Origin: a bacterium | GTDB lineage: Bacteria; Cyanobacteriota; Vampirovibrionia; Obscuribacterales; Obscuribacteraceae | Reading direction: 5' to 3' | Assembly: GCA_016124935.1 (NCBI GenBank) | Contig: WGMS01000014.1 | Location: 62,001 to 126,000 of the forward strand | Length of the DNA stretch: 64,000 nt | Shown here: in pieces, positions 15,415-24,206 of the stretch | Layout: every line of letters begins with the position of its first letter | How positions within the stretch are numbered: the stretch's first letter is position 1 | The notes under the pieces: model-generated | Told to the model about the DNA's origin: nothing | Databases searched by the model: none | The model's input: the letters and a program-made list of their open reading frames with translations, nothing else | Translations under genes and position numbers: made by a program

Positions 15415-17676
15415 TTGATCTCCCGTTTCAAAATAATTGTGGTCGCCCTGTTGATTCTTTTCTTTACAGCGAATCCGCCGACGCAGGCCTCCGAACTCAA
15501 GAAAGGTCTCGATCAGCTCACCGAGTTATTCAAGGAGTATTATCCCCGGGCACGCATAGAAAGAGGGGCTGATTCTCTTGAAGTGAGCTATAAATGCAAG
15601 AAGTCAATCAGCGTTTACACTCAGAAAGAAGAGTTGATGCCGGAGCCGGGCGGACTGCACTGTCGAATATCGCTGCATCCCGGTGGCTACGAGGGAGAGG
15701 AGCGTCTCAATGCCGAGGTCAATCAGTTCTATTATGAGAAGCTCACCCTTGCCCCATACTCTAAGAGCGCAGATAAGCATCTACTTGCCAGGCTCGATTT
15801 CTCTGCTAATACTCCTACTGATTTCAAGAATCGCTACAAGTCTATTATCCAGGGCATCTTCCCCGAAGTGGAGGAGACTGCCGCTGAGAAGTCCTCTGGC
15901 AAGCCGAATCAGTCGGAGACCGAAGCAGAGTTGACTACCGGCATTGAAGGAGGCGATGCCTCGGATTCGAAGAAAGTCTACTCTGGCAGGAAATTCGACA
16001 CCGGTGATCTCTTCATGTGGAAAGCTACCAGGGGCGATGACGTTGTCTATCTACTCGGCACCATCCATGTCGCCAAGAAAGACTTTCATCCCATGCCCCA
16101 GGGGATTTTGAAGGCTTTCAAAGAGTCCAATCATCTTCTGGTAGAAGTCGATGTCACCGATCCGGATTCGATAAAGAAGATGAAGGAGGCTGAAAAAGGT
16201 ATCGAAGAAAAATACAAACCGCCCGAGCGTCTGCGGGATAAGCTCAAGCCTGATACCAAGAAAGTCTTCGACGAGTATCTAGCCTGGTCTGGAGAGACCT
16301 GGGAAATGTATGACTCTTTTCGTCCCTGGAAATGTATAGAAGCACTGGGGGGCGCTATTCCAAGACGAGGCGATATCACCAAGTTCTCGGGCCGTTTCGG
16401 CATCGATCTTTTCTTGCTCAAGGAAGCCAAAGAAAACGAGATACCGGTAACCGGTCTGGAATCACCGGACCGGGGTAAGTTGTTCGCCTTGTTGCCGGAC
16501 GATGTTTCGGAGGCTCGTCTCAAGTCTCTGCTTCTAGATCTCAAAAATCTAGCAGGGGATATTCAGGAGGTTTTTCTTGTCTGGCGTGCCGGCGACTTGA
16601 AGGGGATGGAGGAGCTCGACCGGAGAAAAGAGAGAGAGATTCCTCTATTGAAGAAGTTTCACAAGGTTCTCCTGGATGATCGAAATCTGATTATGGTGGA
16701 TAAGCTGATGGAGGTTCTACCGAAACAGGAAGGACCACATTTTGTGGCGGTGGGCTCGGCTCATATGTACGGGCCTACCGGACTGCCTGCTCAGCTGGAG
16801 AAGCGGGGCTTCAAAGTGGTGCAGATGGAAGATAGTCTGCCTTCTTTTGCCGGACTGGATACAGCCACAATCAATGATGATTTCAAGCCTTCACCCGGAC
16901 CGCTTTTAGAAAGACGGCTTCAGTTGTACAAAACAATTCAAGCAAGCAAGAGCAAAGGCATAGGCATAGCCGGGTACATGAATTCTTTCAACTGGCTCGA
17001 GACCAGGGTCAAAGCCGGAGCTGGTAGAGATGAAGTCAAAGCCGGGGTGAGAAAGATCGAGATCGCCCTGGGTGAGCAGTATCAGCCTTTCATACAGTAC
17101 ACAATCACTCCATACTGTCTTAAATTAGAAAAGTTGTTGACCGAGAAGCTCAAAGGTCGATCAGAGCTCAAAGAAGGAGTGACTTTGCACTGCACCGTGG
17201 GTGATGACGGAAAAATCAGCAAGGTTTTCGTATCAAAGAAAGACAAGAGTAAACCAGAAGCGAAAAAGCTAGCCCGGGATATGGTTCTTGCCATGAGCCC
17301 ATTTCCCGCTCCTCCGGAAGGCAGGTTGAAATTGAGGCTGGAAGCTTCCAGTGATCCTGATAAAGTCGAAGCTTATGTCGACGGCTTTGTAGACTACAAA
17401 AGGATTATGGAAGATCTGCAAAACAGGATAAAACAACACTGGCATCCACCCAGACTGAACAATACCAAACACGCCATTGTGATGTTCCGGCTCTTTCGGG
17501 ACGGTCATATCGAAAAGTTGAGACTGGTTCGCTCCACCGGTGTCAGAGAACATGATGAGTCATGTCTCCAGGCCGTCTCAGGCTCTTCACCCCTGGCAAG
17601 ATTACCCGATGGCTCGCCTCGCTGTGTCGATATTCTGTTCACCTTCTCTTACAATGTTCATCGATCGCGTTATTGA
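15415..17676 (+). CDS. Exported TraB/GumN-family protein with a novel N-terminal domain and two TonB-C-like modules
   Basis: A large exported protein. After a signal peptide (ending near TQASEL) comes the domain shared with the divergent lipoprotein (LFKEYYPRARIE, GGLHCRISLHPGGYEGEE, APYSKSADKHL). The central TraB/GumN (Tiki-like) domain follows with its two GxxH motifs, GTIH and GSAHMYGPTG, and a conserved Glu (LLVEVDV), which suggests a metallopeptidase-like fold. The last third contains two TonB-C-like modules (about 17090-17340 and 17390-17670; the second has IKQHWHPPR and VRSTGVREHDESCLQAV). I start at TTG 15415, which has GAGGAAG upstream and gives a clean signal peptide; the frame is open from GTG 15307. 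The protein may act in envelope processing, but its substrate is not known. Confidence 0.82.
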   Translation: MISRFKIIVVALLILFFTANPPTQASELKKGLDQLTELFKEYYPRARIERGADSLEVSYKCKKSISVYTQKEELMPEPGGLHCRISLHPGGYEGEERLNAEVNQFYYEKLTLAPYSKSADKHLLARLDFSANTPTDFKNRYKSIIQGIFPEVEETAAEKSSGKPNQSETEAELTTGIEGGDASDSKKVYSGRKFDTGDLFMWKATRGDDVVYLLGTIHVAKKDFHPMPQGILKAFKESNHLLVEVDVTDPDSIKKMKEAEKGIEEKYKPPERLRDKLKPDTKKVFDEYLAWSGETWEMYDSFRPWKCIEALGGAIPRRGDITKFSGRFGIDLFLLKEAKENEIPVTGLESPDRGKLFALLPDDVSEARLKSLLLDLKNLAGDIQEVFLVWRAGDLKGMEELDRRKEREIPLLKKFHKVLLDDRNLIMVDKLMEVLPKQEGPHFVAVGSAHMYGPTGLPAQLEKRGFKVVQMEDSLPSFAGLDTATINDDFKPSPGPLLERRLQLYKTIQASKSKGIGIAGYMNSFNWLETRVKAGAGRDEVKAGVRKIEIALGEQYQPFIQYTITPYCLKLEKLLTEKLKGRSELKEGVTLHCTVGDDGKISKVFVSKKDKSKPEAKKLARDMVLAMSPFPAPPEGRLKLRLEASSDPDKVEAYVDGFVDYKRIMEDLQNRIKQHWHPPRLNNTKHAIVMFRLFRDGHIEKLRLVRSTGVREHDESCLQAVSGSSPLARLPDGSPRCVDILFTFSYNVHRSRY

Positions 17677-17685
17677 TACTTCAGG

Positions 17686-18141
17686 TCAGCGCCTATTTTC
17701 TTTGAAGCGGAATACAACCACTTCGTCTTCTCCCGGTAAGAGCTGGTCGAGATCTATCCATGTGGTGGTTGTCTCTCCAGGTTTTAACTCTCCAGGCAGT
17801 CCGGAGCCGAAAGCCGCATAGTCGAAGGTCAGCTCTCTTTTGCGGTTATTGCGGTAAACCGAGGCTTCGAAGCACCATGGCTGAAGACTGCCCCTGCCTT
17901 CCATCGGCACCCAGTAATGGATCGATTCTTTACCGGTGTTAGTCACCGTTAACTCATAGGTGGCTTTCTTGTAGTCTTTGTGTAGCAGTCGTGATGCCAC
18001 TACTACCCCTGAATTCGATCTAGTTGTCACCCCTTGGCTCCAGGGGCTCTTCGTTGCTATGAAGTATCCGCAAACAGCGCTTATTAAAATAACAAACGCG
18101 CTGACTCCTTGCCTGTTTAAGATAGTTCTGAGCAGTTTCAT
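17686..18141 (-). CDS. Membrane-anchored or exported small protein, Ig-like fold suggested
   Basis: A 151-residue protein with an N-terminal membrane segment or uncleaved signal (about residues 12-30), then a beta-rich domain whose core (ATYELTVTNTGKESIHYWVP, later LKPGETTTTWIDL) has the pattern of immunoglobulin-like folds seen in DUF4352-type exported proteins. No named family is certain. It converges with the TraB-family gene (9 bp apart). The coiled-coil gene lies 84 bp upstream on the same strand. Confidence 0.65.
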   Translation of the reverse strand: MKLLRTILNRQGVSAFVILISAVCGYFIATKSPWSQGVTTRSNSGVVVASRLLHKDYKKATYELTVTNTGKESIHYWVPMEGRGSLQPWCFEASVYRNNRKRELTFDYAAFGSGLPGELKPGETTTTWIDLDQLLPGEDEVVVFRFKENRR

Positions 18142-18225
18142 TTTTTCCTTTCAGTAAGTGTCACTATCAAATCATCACAATTGGTGATAGAGAAGGCGAA
18201 TTACCCTGGATTTGCTATGGCTAGG

Positions 18226-18615
18226 TCACGAAGTCTCTTTCGGGTCGGGACGCTCGGCGTTGATAATCGATTGCAAGGCGGATATCTCTGCTTCTATCTC
18301 TTCCAGTTCGATAAAGAGGAGAATATTGGGCTCGGACAATTCTGCGATGTCTTCGGTAAGCCGGTCCACTTTCCCTGAGAGCTTTTCCAGGAGCTTGACC
18401 ATCATACTGATCTGCTCTTTTGAGAGTTCGTCCCGCAATTTTTCTATGGCGAAGGTGAGCTTGCCGTACTGTTCTCCTAACTCGGTCAGTTTGCCGGAGC
18501 GGATTGCGATCGATTCGTTGACACGGCGCAGGCGCTCCACCACTTTCTTTCTCTCCGTGGTGAGCTTCTTGAGCCGTTTCCAGATGTCTACGGGTTCACC
18601 GCTTGCTTCGGACAT
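18226..18615 (-). CDS. Coiled-coil protein of unknown function
   Basis: A 129-residue, almost entirely helical protein with heptad-like leucine spacing and many Glu, Lys and Arg residues; no signal peptide or membrane segment. Start ATG 18615 follows AAAGGA nine bases upstream. It is divergent from the sigma-like gene (158 bp between start codons), and might be a small regulator of it, but no motif shows this. Confidence 0.65.
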   Translation of the reverse strand: MSEASGEPVDIWKRLKKLTTERKKVVERLRRVNESIAIRSGKLTELGEQYGKLTFAIEKLRDELSKEQISMMVKLLEKLSGKVDRLTEDIAELSEPNILLFIELEEIEAEISALQSIINAERPDPKETS

Positions 18616-18773
18616 GAGCAGGTTTCCTTTATCTGTATATTCCTTACCACATTTGGTGGTAGATCAAAGGCTTTCCCAACAGCACTTTCGTATCTCCGGT
18701 ATCTCCAGTTGCTTTTAAAGCGACTCTGTTGCTACCATGCTCTCCTGTTCAGAATTCCAGGATTTGAAAGTCT

Positions 18774-19532
18774 ATGTCGATCAGTCCAAAACAGCGAGTT
18801 ATCAGTGAATCTCTCAGGGAAGAAGGGCGCGAGTTGCTGGCCACCCTGCCTGCCAGGGATCAATTTTTCGAGCGAGTGATGGAGCTGCTCGGCGATGTTG
18901 GGGATGCCGGCGACACCAGGGATTTTATCTATGGAATCGCTGCCATTCCCGAACTCGAGTCGGGCGAATTGAAACGGCTATTGGAAGAGCGTCGGGGAAA
19001 AGACCCGGCAAGAGCTAAAAGAGCCGCTAAAAGATTGAACGAAGCCAATCTTCGCCTTGTTTTGTGGGTAGCAAAAGATTATTGCAGCGCCGGTCTGCAA
19101 ATCAAAGACATTATCAATGAAGGCACAGTGGGATTGCTTCTGGCGGTGGAGACGTTCGAGGCAGAAGATTTCAGCTTCAGAGAATACGCCATCTGTCTTA
19201 TTAAAGAAGCCATCTCTTTTGCGGTGGCCGAGGAGACTCGCTCTTCAAGGGTGCCTGATTATATTCTAGAGAAAATTAACGCGGTCAAAGTGGTGACCCG
19301 GCGACTTGCCGACGAGCTAGGGGCGGAGCCTCCCTATGAAAAAATCGCCGAAGCCATGGGTTTGACGAAAGAAGAGCTGGAGCGCCTCGTTGGTCTCGCC
19401 AAAATTCCTGCTAACAAGGAATCTGCTGAAGATGCAGGAGAAGAAATCGGAGACGACTTCGATTTAGAGCTCGATTCCGGATTTGAATATGAATATGGAT
19501 ACGGATACGGCTCCGAGGACGAAGAAGTCTGA
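18774..19532 (+). CDS. Sigma-70-like protein lacking region 4 and the promoter-melting tryptophans
   Basis: A 252-residue protein with clear sigma-70 regions 2 and 3: LNEANLRLVLWVAKDY, INEGTVGLLLAVETF, then REYAICLIKEAI and SSRVPDYILEKIN, and the region 3 helix pair AEAMGLTKEELERL. In house-keeping sigma factors the melting helix reads WWIRQ; here it is CLIKE, so the -10 melting tryptophans are gone. After region 3 there is no region 4 (-35 binding): the protein ends in an acidic, Tyr/Gly-rich tail. It probably still contacts RNA polymerase core, but should not start transcription by itself. No frameshift restoring region 4 is visible downstream. Confidence 0.82.
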   Translation: MSISPKQRVISESLREEGRELLATLPARDQFFERVMELLGDVGDAGDTRDFIYGIAAIPELESGELKRLLEERRGKDPARAKRAAKRLNEANLRLVLWVAKDYCSAGLQIKDIINEGTVGLLLAVETFEAEDFSFREYAICLIKEAISFAVAEETRSSRVPDYILEKINAVKVVTRRLADELGAEPPYEKIAEAMGLTKEELERLVGLAKIPANKESAEDAGEEIGDDFDLELDSGFEYEYGYGYGSEDEEV

Positions 19533-19552
19533 CATCAGAGCTGGAACTGGAT

Positions 19553-20623
19553 CTAGATAATTCCTGCTTTGAGCAGGTCTTTCAGGTCGATTATACCCAC
19601 CGGTCTCGACTGTTCGTCCAGAATAAGCAGAGCCGAGATAGAGTGTTTCTCCATCAATTTGAGCGCCGCCACCGCCAGGCAATCCGGGGAGATGGTCTTG
19701 GGTGTTCTGGTCATGAGCTCTTCGGCGTCTTTGTTGAAGAATTCAGCGCCATGTTTGATCAAGCCGCGACGCAGGTCTCCGTCGGTGATGATGCCGCGCA
19801 GGCGACCTTCTCCGTCGAGGACGGTGGTGAAGCCAAGCTTTTTCTCGTCTATCTCTTTGAGAACCGTGCTGTAGTCGGTGCTGACGCCCACCGTAGGCAC
19901 CTGAATGCCCGAGCGCATAACATCTTGGACGGTGATCAGCATCTTGCCGAGATTGCCTCCGGGATGGCTTCTGGCGAAGTCCTCTTTCTGGAAGCCTTTC
20001 AGGCTCATAAGCACGATAGCCAGAGCATCACCCATGGCTAATGCCGCGGTGGTGGATGAGGTCGGAGCCAGGTTGAGGGGACAGGCCTCTCTTTCGACGC
20101 CCACATCGAGCACGATATCGGCAAAGCGGGCCAGGGTGGAGGAGAGATTGCCGGTCATGGCTATCAGTTTGAGACCCAGTCTTTTAATCGGATCCAGGAC
20201 CATGGTTATCTCCTGGGTCTCGCCGGAGCCGGAAAGGGCTATTACAACGTCCTTTTCATCCATCATGCCGAAATCGCCATGGCGAAGCTCGGCGGGATGG
20301 ACGAAGAAGGCGGGGGTGCCGGTGGATGCCAGGGTGGCGGCTATCTTGTTGGCAATATGTCCCGATTTGCCCATGCCGGTAACCACGACTTTGCCGTTGC
20401 ACTGGGCGAGCATCTCTATGGCATCTTCGAATTCTATTGAGAGGCGGTTTCTGATGGCAAGAATGGCCTCGGCTTCTTCTTCGAGGACCTGGCAGGCGAG
20501 GTCGACGATGGCCGATTCGCCTTCGGCGAGCAGGCGTTCTTCACAGGCGCCGGCAGCGACGCTGAAATCGAGAGAATGTCCCTGGAAAACTGGGCTATCC
20601 GGTTGATTGGCTGGTGAGGTCAC
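19553..20623 (-). CDS. kdsD: Arabinose-5-phosphate isomerase, KpsF/GutQ family (SIS plus CBS pair)
   Basis: Converts ribulose-5-phosphate to arabinose-5-phosphate, the first step toward Kdo of lipopolysaccharide. A SIS domain (about residues 40-190) carries KVVVTGMGKSGHIANKIAAT, the HGDFGMM segment and ALSGSGET, all typical of the family. A tandem CBS pair (about 225-356) completes the usual layout (the KpsF family is about 320-340 residues). GTG 20623 has AAGGA six bases upstream. Its presence supports a Gram-negative outer membrane with Kdo, though other SIS-CBS functions cannot be excluded. Confidence 0.9.
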   Translation of the reverse strand: MTSPANQPDSPVFQGHSLDFSVAAGACEERLLAEGESAIVDLACQVLEEEAEAILAIRNRLSIEFEDAIEMLAQCNGKVVVTGMGKSGHIANKIAATLASTGTPAFFVHPAELRHGDFGMMDEKDVVIALSGSGETQEITMVLDPIKRLGLKLIAMTGNLSSTLARFADIVLDVGVEREACPLNLAPTSSTTAALAMGDALAIVLMSLKGFQKEDFARSHPGGNLGKMLITVQDVMRSGIQVPTVGVSTDYSTVLKEIDEKKLGFTTVLDGEGRLRGIITDGDLRRGLIKHGAEFFNKDAEELMTRTPKTISPDCLAVAALKLMEKHSISALLILDEQSRPVGIIDLKDLLKAGII

Positions 20624-20890
20624 GACGGGTCCTTCTGGGGTATCTGTTCCGATGATTCAGTTCTGCTAGCTGGATCGGGCCTGGCTCTTGCTTTATACTG
20701 CAAGTTGCCGGCTATTGTACGCTCTTGACAGCCCTGGTTTCTTGACAAACTGTAAGCTATCCGGGTCGATACATTTGAAACCTGCTACCGAGATATCATT
20801 ATTGGGCATTCTTCATGGGTAAAGGCTTATATCTGAATTGTTGATTTAGATTAATCTCCTCGATCCGCCTTCCCCGCCCCTTACTAATAA

Positions 20891-23119
20891 ATGACCGCCA
20901 TACTGACACGTAACGATAAGCTCGGAGAGGGTCACTACACAGTGATCAAAGAGCTTGGCGTCGGTGGAATGGGGGTGGTCTACCAGTGCCGGGATGAGTT
21001 TCTGGAGCGGGATGTGGCTATAAAAATGCTGCTTCCTGCCCTGGTCAAGAATCCGCGCAATCTAGAGGTGTTCAAGCAAGAGGCCAAGCTGGCTGCCCAG
21101 CTCGAGCATCCCAATATCGTTACCATTTACGACATCGGTGTCGAGAAGCGCGGCAAAGACGAACATTATTTTGTCGCCATGGAATATCTGCCCGGGGGCA
21201 ACCTGGGCGGTCAGACCGCCGCCGGCGCCCTGCCTGTTGAGCATGCGATCAACTGGATGAAGCAGCTCGCCAATGGGCTCTTTTACGCCCATAAAATGAA
21301 CGTGGTCCACCAGGACATCAAAGCTGACAATATATTCATAAATAAGGACGGGGATCTTAAAATAGGAGATTTCGGTCTGGCTCGCTTGATGGAGAACAAA
21401 GTTTTCATCAACCCGTCCACCAAGGGTATGGGTACTCCCGCGTATATGTCTCCGGAGCTTTGCCGGGGCGAGCAGCAGGATCATCGCTCGGATATATATT
21501 CTCTGGGTGTGCTTTTTTTCGAGATGGCTACGGGTCAGCTGCCCTTCAAGGCCGAAGGCATGATCGAGATGGCCATGAAACACACGACGGCGCCGATTCC
21601 TTCTGCCAGGCGGATCAATCCGCTCATCCCTTCTGTTGTGGATAAGGTGATTCGGAAGATGATGGAGAAGTCCCCCGATGATCGCTTCCAGAGTCTTGAT
21701 GCTGTGATAAGCGTTCTCGATGATCTCATATTCGAGCTCCGGGTCAAGCGTATGGGGCTCAAATATGACGCTAACAAAGAGGATTCCAAAGAGCTGCTTG
21801 CTCTTAAGGAAGCCGAAGCCCGGGCGAAACAGAAAGCAGAAGGTCCGGCCGTTGAGATTCAAAAGGATACCGGCACCATTACCAGTACCAATAACCGCAT
21901 CGTCGATACCCAGAATGTCGCCAATGGAAAGGCAGTCTTGGAGCCGAAGCGAAAGGATGCTGCCTCTAGAGAGATACAGATAAAAGACTTGAAAGCGGCC
22001 GGGATAAAACTACCTCAGGAGATAGGACCGAGTCGTCCCCCCACCCAGGATGTACAGAAAGCTCTTGCCGATTCGGTTATTTCTCATGGTTCAATGCCGG
22101 CGATTACAGGTAAAGAGCCGATTTTGCAGTCGAAGTGGGTATTTCCCACCGGTGGTCCTATCGGCTGGCGTTCCCATCCGGTAATGCAGTCCGGAGAGCT
22201 CTCCATCTATCTGGGCTCGGCTGATTTCAATCTCTATAAAGTCTCACTCGGTTCCGGAGAGGAGCAATGGCGCTACAACACCGGTGCGCCGGTTCTGGCC
22301 AGTCCGGTGGTCAAAGATGATTCGGTCTATGTCGTCAATGCCGACGGCATCCTCTGTCGGCTCAGGGCAGATTCAGGAGAGGTCCTCTGGCAGCGGGATC
22401 TGGAATCCGGGGTGGTATCGACACCGCTTTTGATCGCAGAGAGAATTGTGACCGCCACTAAGTCCGGACGGATCTGTTGTCTTGAATTGAAGAGCGGTCA
22501 GGGCTTATGGGCTTTTGACAGTGGTGCTCCTGTGGTGTCGAGCCCCAGCCATTTCAGCAAAGAGCTTTTCTTCGGAACCCGGGATAAATCGGTGTTCTGT
22601 CTCGATATCAAGACAGGGCACAAGAAATGGAAAGCCTTTGTGGATGGTGCGGTGGTGTCGACCCCGGCGGTGTCGGTGGACAGCATCTATGTCGGTACCC
22701 AGGAAGGGGCTTTCTACGCCCTCGATGTCGAGTCCGGTCAGCCTTTGTGGGACTATTATGCCGATAAGAGCATTATCTCCAGTCCGGTTATCTCTTTTAC
22801 TTCGGTGATGTTCACCAGCCTCGATAAATGGCTTTATTGCTGCGAAAAATATGACGGTCGGCTCAAGTGGAAGGCGGCAGTCAAAGGTCGAGTGCAGGCC
22901 GATCTGACCACGGTGGACAAGTATCTGGTGGCAGTCACAAGAGAAGGCTGGATGCAGTCTTTCGAGATGGCCACCGGCAATATGCATTGGCAGAAGAACT
23001 TCGGCACCAGGCTGGAATCGACGCCGCTCTTTTTGAGAGATGGACTTCTGGTTGCCACCATAGAAGGAAAGCTGACTTATTACGCATTCGGCAAAGAGCT
23101 TCTGTCGAAGACTGCCTAG
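20891..23119 (+). CDS. PknB-type Ser/Thr protein kinase with PQQ-like beta-propeller, HQD catalytic loop
   Basis: A 742-residue kinase without an obvious membrane segment. The kinase domain (about 15-285) shows GVGGMGVVY, VAIKML, DFG and SPE. The catalytic loop reads VVHQDIKADNIF: the usual HRD Arg is replaced by Gln, as in non-RD kinases, while the catalytic Asp and Asn remain, so activity is likely but not controlled by the usual activation-loop contact. A low-complexity linker leads to a PQQ-type propeller (from about residue 410), with repeated blades such as LYKVSLGSGEEQWRYNTGAP. It ends 1-3 bases inside the convergent UbiA gene. No Shine-Dalgarno is visible before ATG 20891. Confidence 0.9.
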   Translation: MTAILTRNDKLGEGHYTVIKELGVGGMGVVYQCRDEFLERDVAIKMLLPALVKNPRNLEVFKQEAKLAAQLEHPNIVTIYDIGVEKRGKDEHYFVAMEYLPGGNLGGQTAAGALPVEHAINWMKQLANGLFYAHKMNVVHQDIKADNIFINKDGDLKIGDFGLARLMENKVFINPSTKGMGTPAYMSPELCRGEQQDHRSDIYSLGVLFFEMATGQLPFKAEGMIEMAMKHTTAPIPSARRINPLIPSVVDKVIRKMMEKSPDDRFQSLDAVISVLDDLIFELRVKRMGLKYDANKEDSKELLALKEAEARAKQKAEGPAVEIQKDTGTITSTNNRIVDTQNVANGKAVLEPKRKDAASREIQIKDLKAAGIKLPQEIGPSRPPTQDVQKALADSVISHGSMPAITGKEPILQSKWVFPTGGPIGWRSHPVMQSGELSIYLGSADFNLYKVSLGSGEEQWRYNTGAPVLASPVVKDDSVYVVNADGILCRLRADSGEVLWQRDLESGVVSTPLLIAERIVTATKSGRICCLELKSGQGLWAFDSGAPVVSSPSHFSKELFFGTRDKSVFCLDIKTGHKKWKAFVDGAVVSTPAVSVDSIYVGTQEGAFYALDVESGQPLWDYYADKSIISSPVISFTSVMFTSLDKWLYCCEKYDGRLKWKAAVKGRVQADLTTVDKYLVAVTREGWMQSFEMATGNMHWQKNFGTRLESTPLFLRDGLLVATIEGKLTYYAFGKELLSKTA

Positions 23120-23988
23120 TTCAGCCAGCCGGCAATTCTATCCGAGAGAATAGCCAGAAAGGCGAGAATACTGACCACACCATTGACGGTGAAAAATGCG
23201 GCGTTTACTTTGCTGAGGTCATTTTCTGAAACCAGGCTATGCTCGTAGATAAGCATCGCCGCCACCACTATTGCTCCCAGCCAGTAGAACCAGGAGAGAT
23301 GCAGATTTAGACCCAGGGCAAGCAGTGCGGACACGGTAAGGACATGAAGACCGCGCGAGATCAATAGCGCCTTGCCGATGCCGAATTTTGAAGGCAGACT
23401 GAAGAGTTTTTCTTTCTGGTCGAAGCTCACATCTTGCGAAGCGTAGATGATGTCGAAGCCGGCCACCCAGGTGGAAACTGCCAGGGCAAGCAGCCAGGGA
23501 GCGGCATTGCCCAGCTCGCCACCGGCGGCTATCCAGCCACCAAGGGCGGCGCCACCCAGGGCGATACCGAGCACGATATGGCATAGATAAGTAAAACGTT
23601 TGGTGAAGGAGTAGAAGCTCAGCCAGAGAACAGCGATCGGTGAGAGTTTGAGACAGAGCGGCGGCAGCTGGCTGGCAGCGCCCAGCATAAGCCCGAAAGA
23701 GAGAACGGCAAATATAAAAGCGGTTGACTTCTTGATTCTACCCGCCGGCAGGGCGCGATCTTGAGTACGGGGGTTTTTGCCGTCTATCTTCAAATCTATA
23801 AGCCGGTTTAATGTCATCGCCGCCGAACGGGCGCCCACGAAAGCCAGGATCGTGAAAAATACCGTGAAAAATGCGGGTGGCTGAGGCGAAGCCAGCACCA
23901 GACCGGATAAAGCGAAAGGCAGAGCAAAGACCGTGTGCTCTATTTTGATCATCTCGGTCCATTCTCTTACTGTCGCTATTTGATTCAT
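23116..23988 (-). CDS. UbiA-family prenyltransferase (MqnP/UbiA-like, quinone biosynthesis)
   Basis: A 290-residue integral membrane protein with eight to nine hydrophobic segments. Both Asp-rich motifs that bind prenyl diphosphate and Mg are intact: NRLIDLKIDGKNPRTQDR near residue 60 and DIIYASQDVSFDQ near residue 173. This pattern is that of 4-hydroxybenzoate or menaquinone-precursor prenyltransferases (UbiA, MqnP). The substrate is not determined by sequence; I favour the menaquinone route because no ubiquinone genes are seen here (weak inference). It overlaps the kinase gene by four bases at the 3' ends. Confidence 0.88.
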   Translation of the reverse strand: MNQIATVREWTEMIKIEHTVFALPFALSGLVLASPQPPAFFTVFFTILAFVGARSAAMTLNRLIDLKIDGKNPRTQDRALPAGRIKKSTAFIFAVLSFGLMLGAASQLPPLCLKLSPIAVLWLSFYSFTKRFTYLCHIVLGIALGGAALGGWIAAGGELGNAAPWLLALAVSTWVAGFDIIYASQDVSFDQKEKLFSLPSKFGIGKALLISRGLHVLTVSALLALGLNLHLSWFYWLGAIVVAAMLIYEHSLVSENDLSKVNAAFFTVNGVVSILAFLAILSDRIAGWLN

Positions 23989-24108
23989 GGTCAGGGTCTC
24001 TTTCCTAGGGGCCGCTTTTGTGGGCAGCGATATGCATATTAGCGTATGCGACTCTATATAGAACCGTATCAGTGCGCTCTTTTACACTTAATTTAATAGC
24101 AATTTCTC

Positions 24109-24137
24109 TTGAATAATTCGCCTGAAACTGGCATGAT
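24109..24137 (+). promoter_or_regulatory. Possible sigma-70 promoter for the gene at 24207
   Basis: TTGAAT (24109-24114) and CATGAT (24132-24137) with a 17-bp spacer. Both elements match the consensus at four of six positions. Position about 70 bp upstream of the start codon is reasonable. Confidence 0.3.
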
Positions 24138-24206
24138 TAGCTAAAATTGCAATAAGGAACGGCTGGTTTGCGGCACTGTTCCGGCTAGTCAAGAGGATTG
24201 ATTTGC

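Noticed and set aside
19533..19552. A frameshifted sigma region 4 after the sigma-like gene
   Set aside because: Only 20 bp remain before the stop of the convergent KpsF gene and the next frames hold no region 4 helix-turn-helix.
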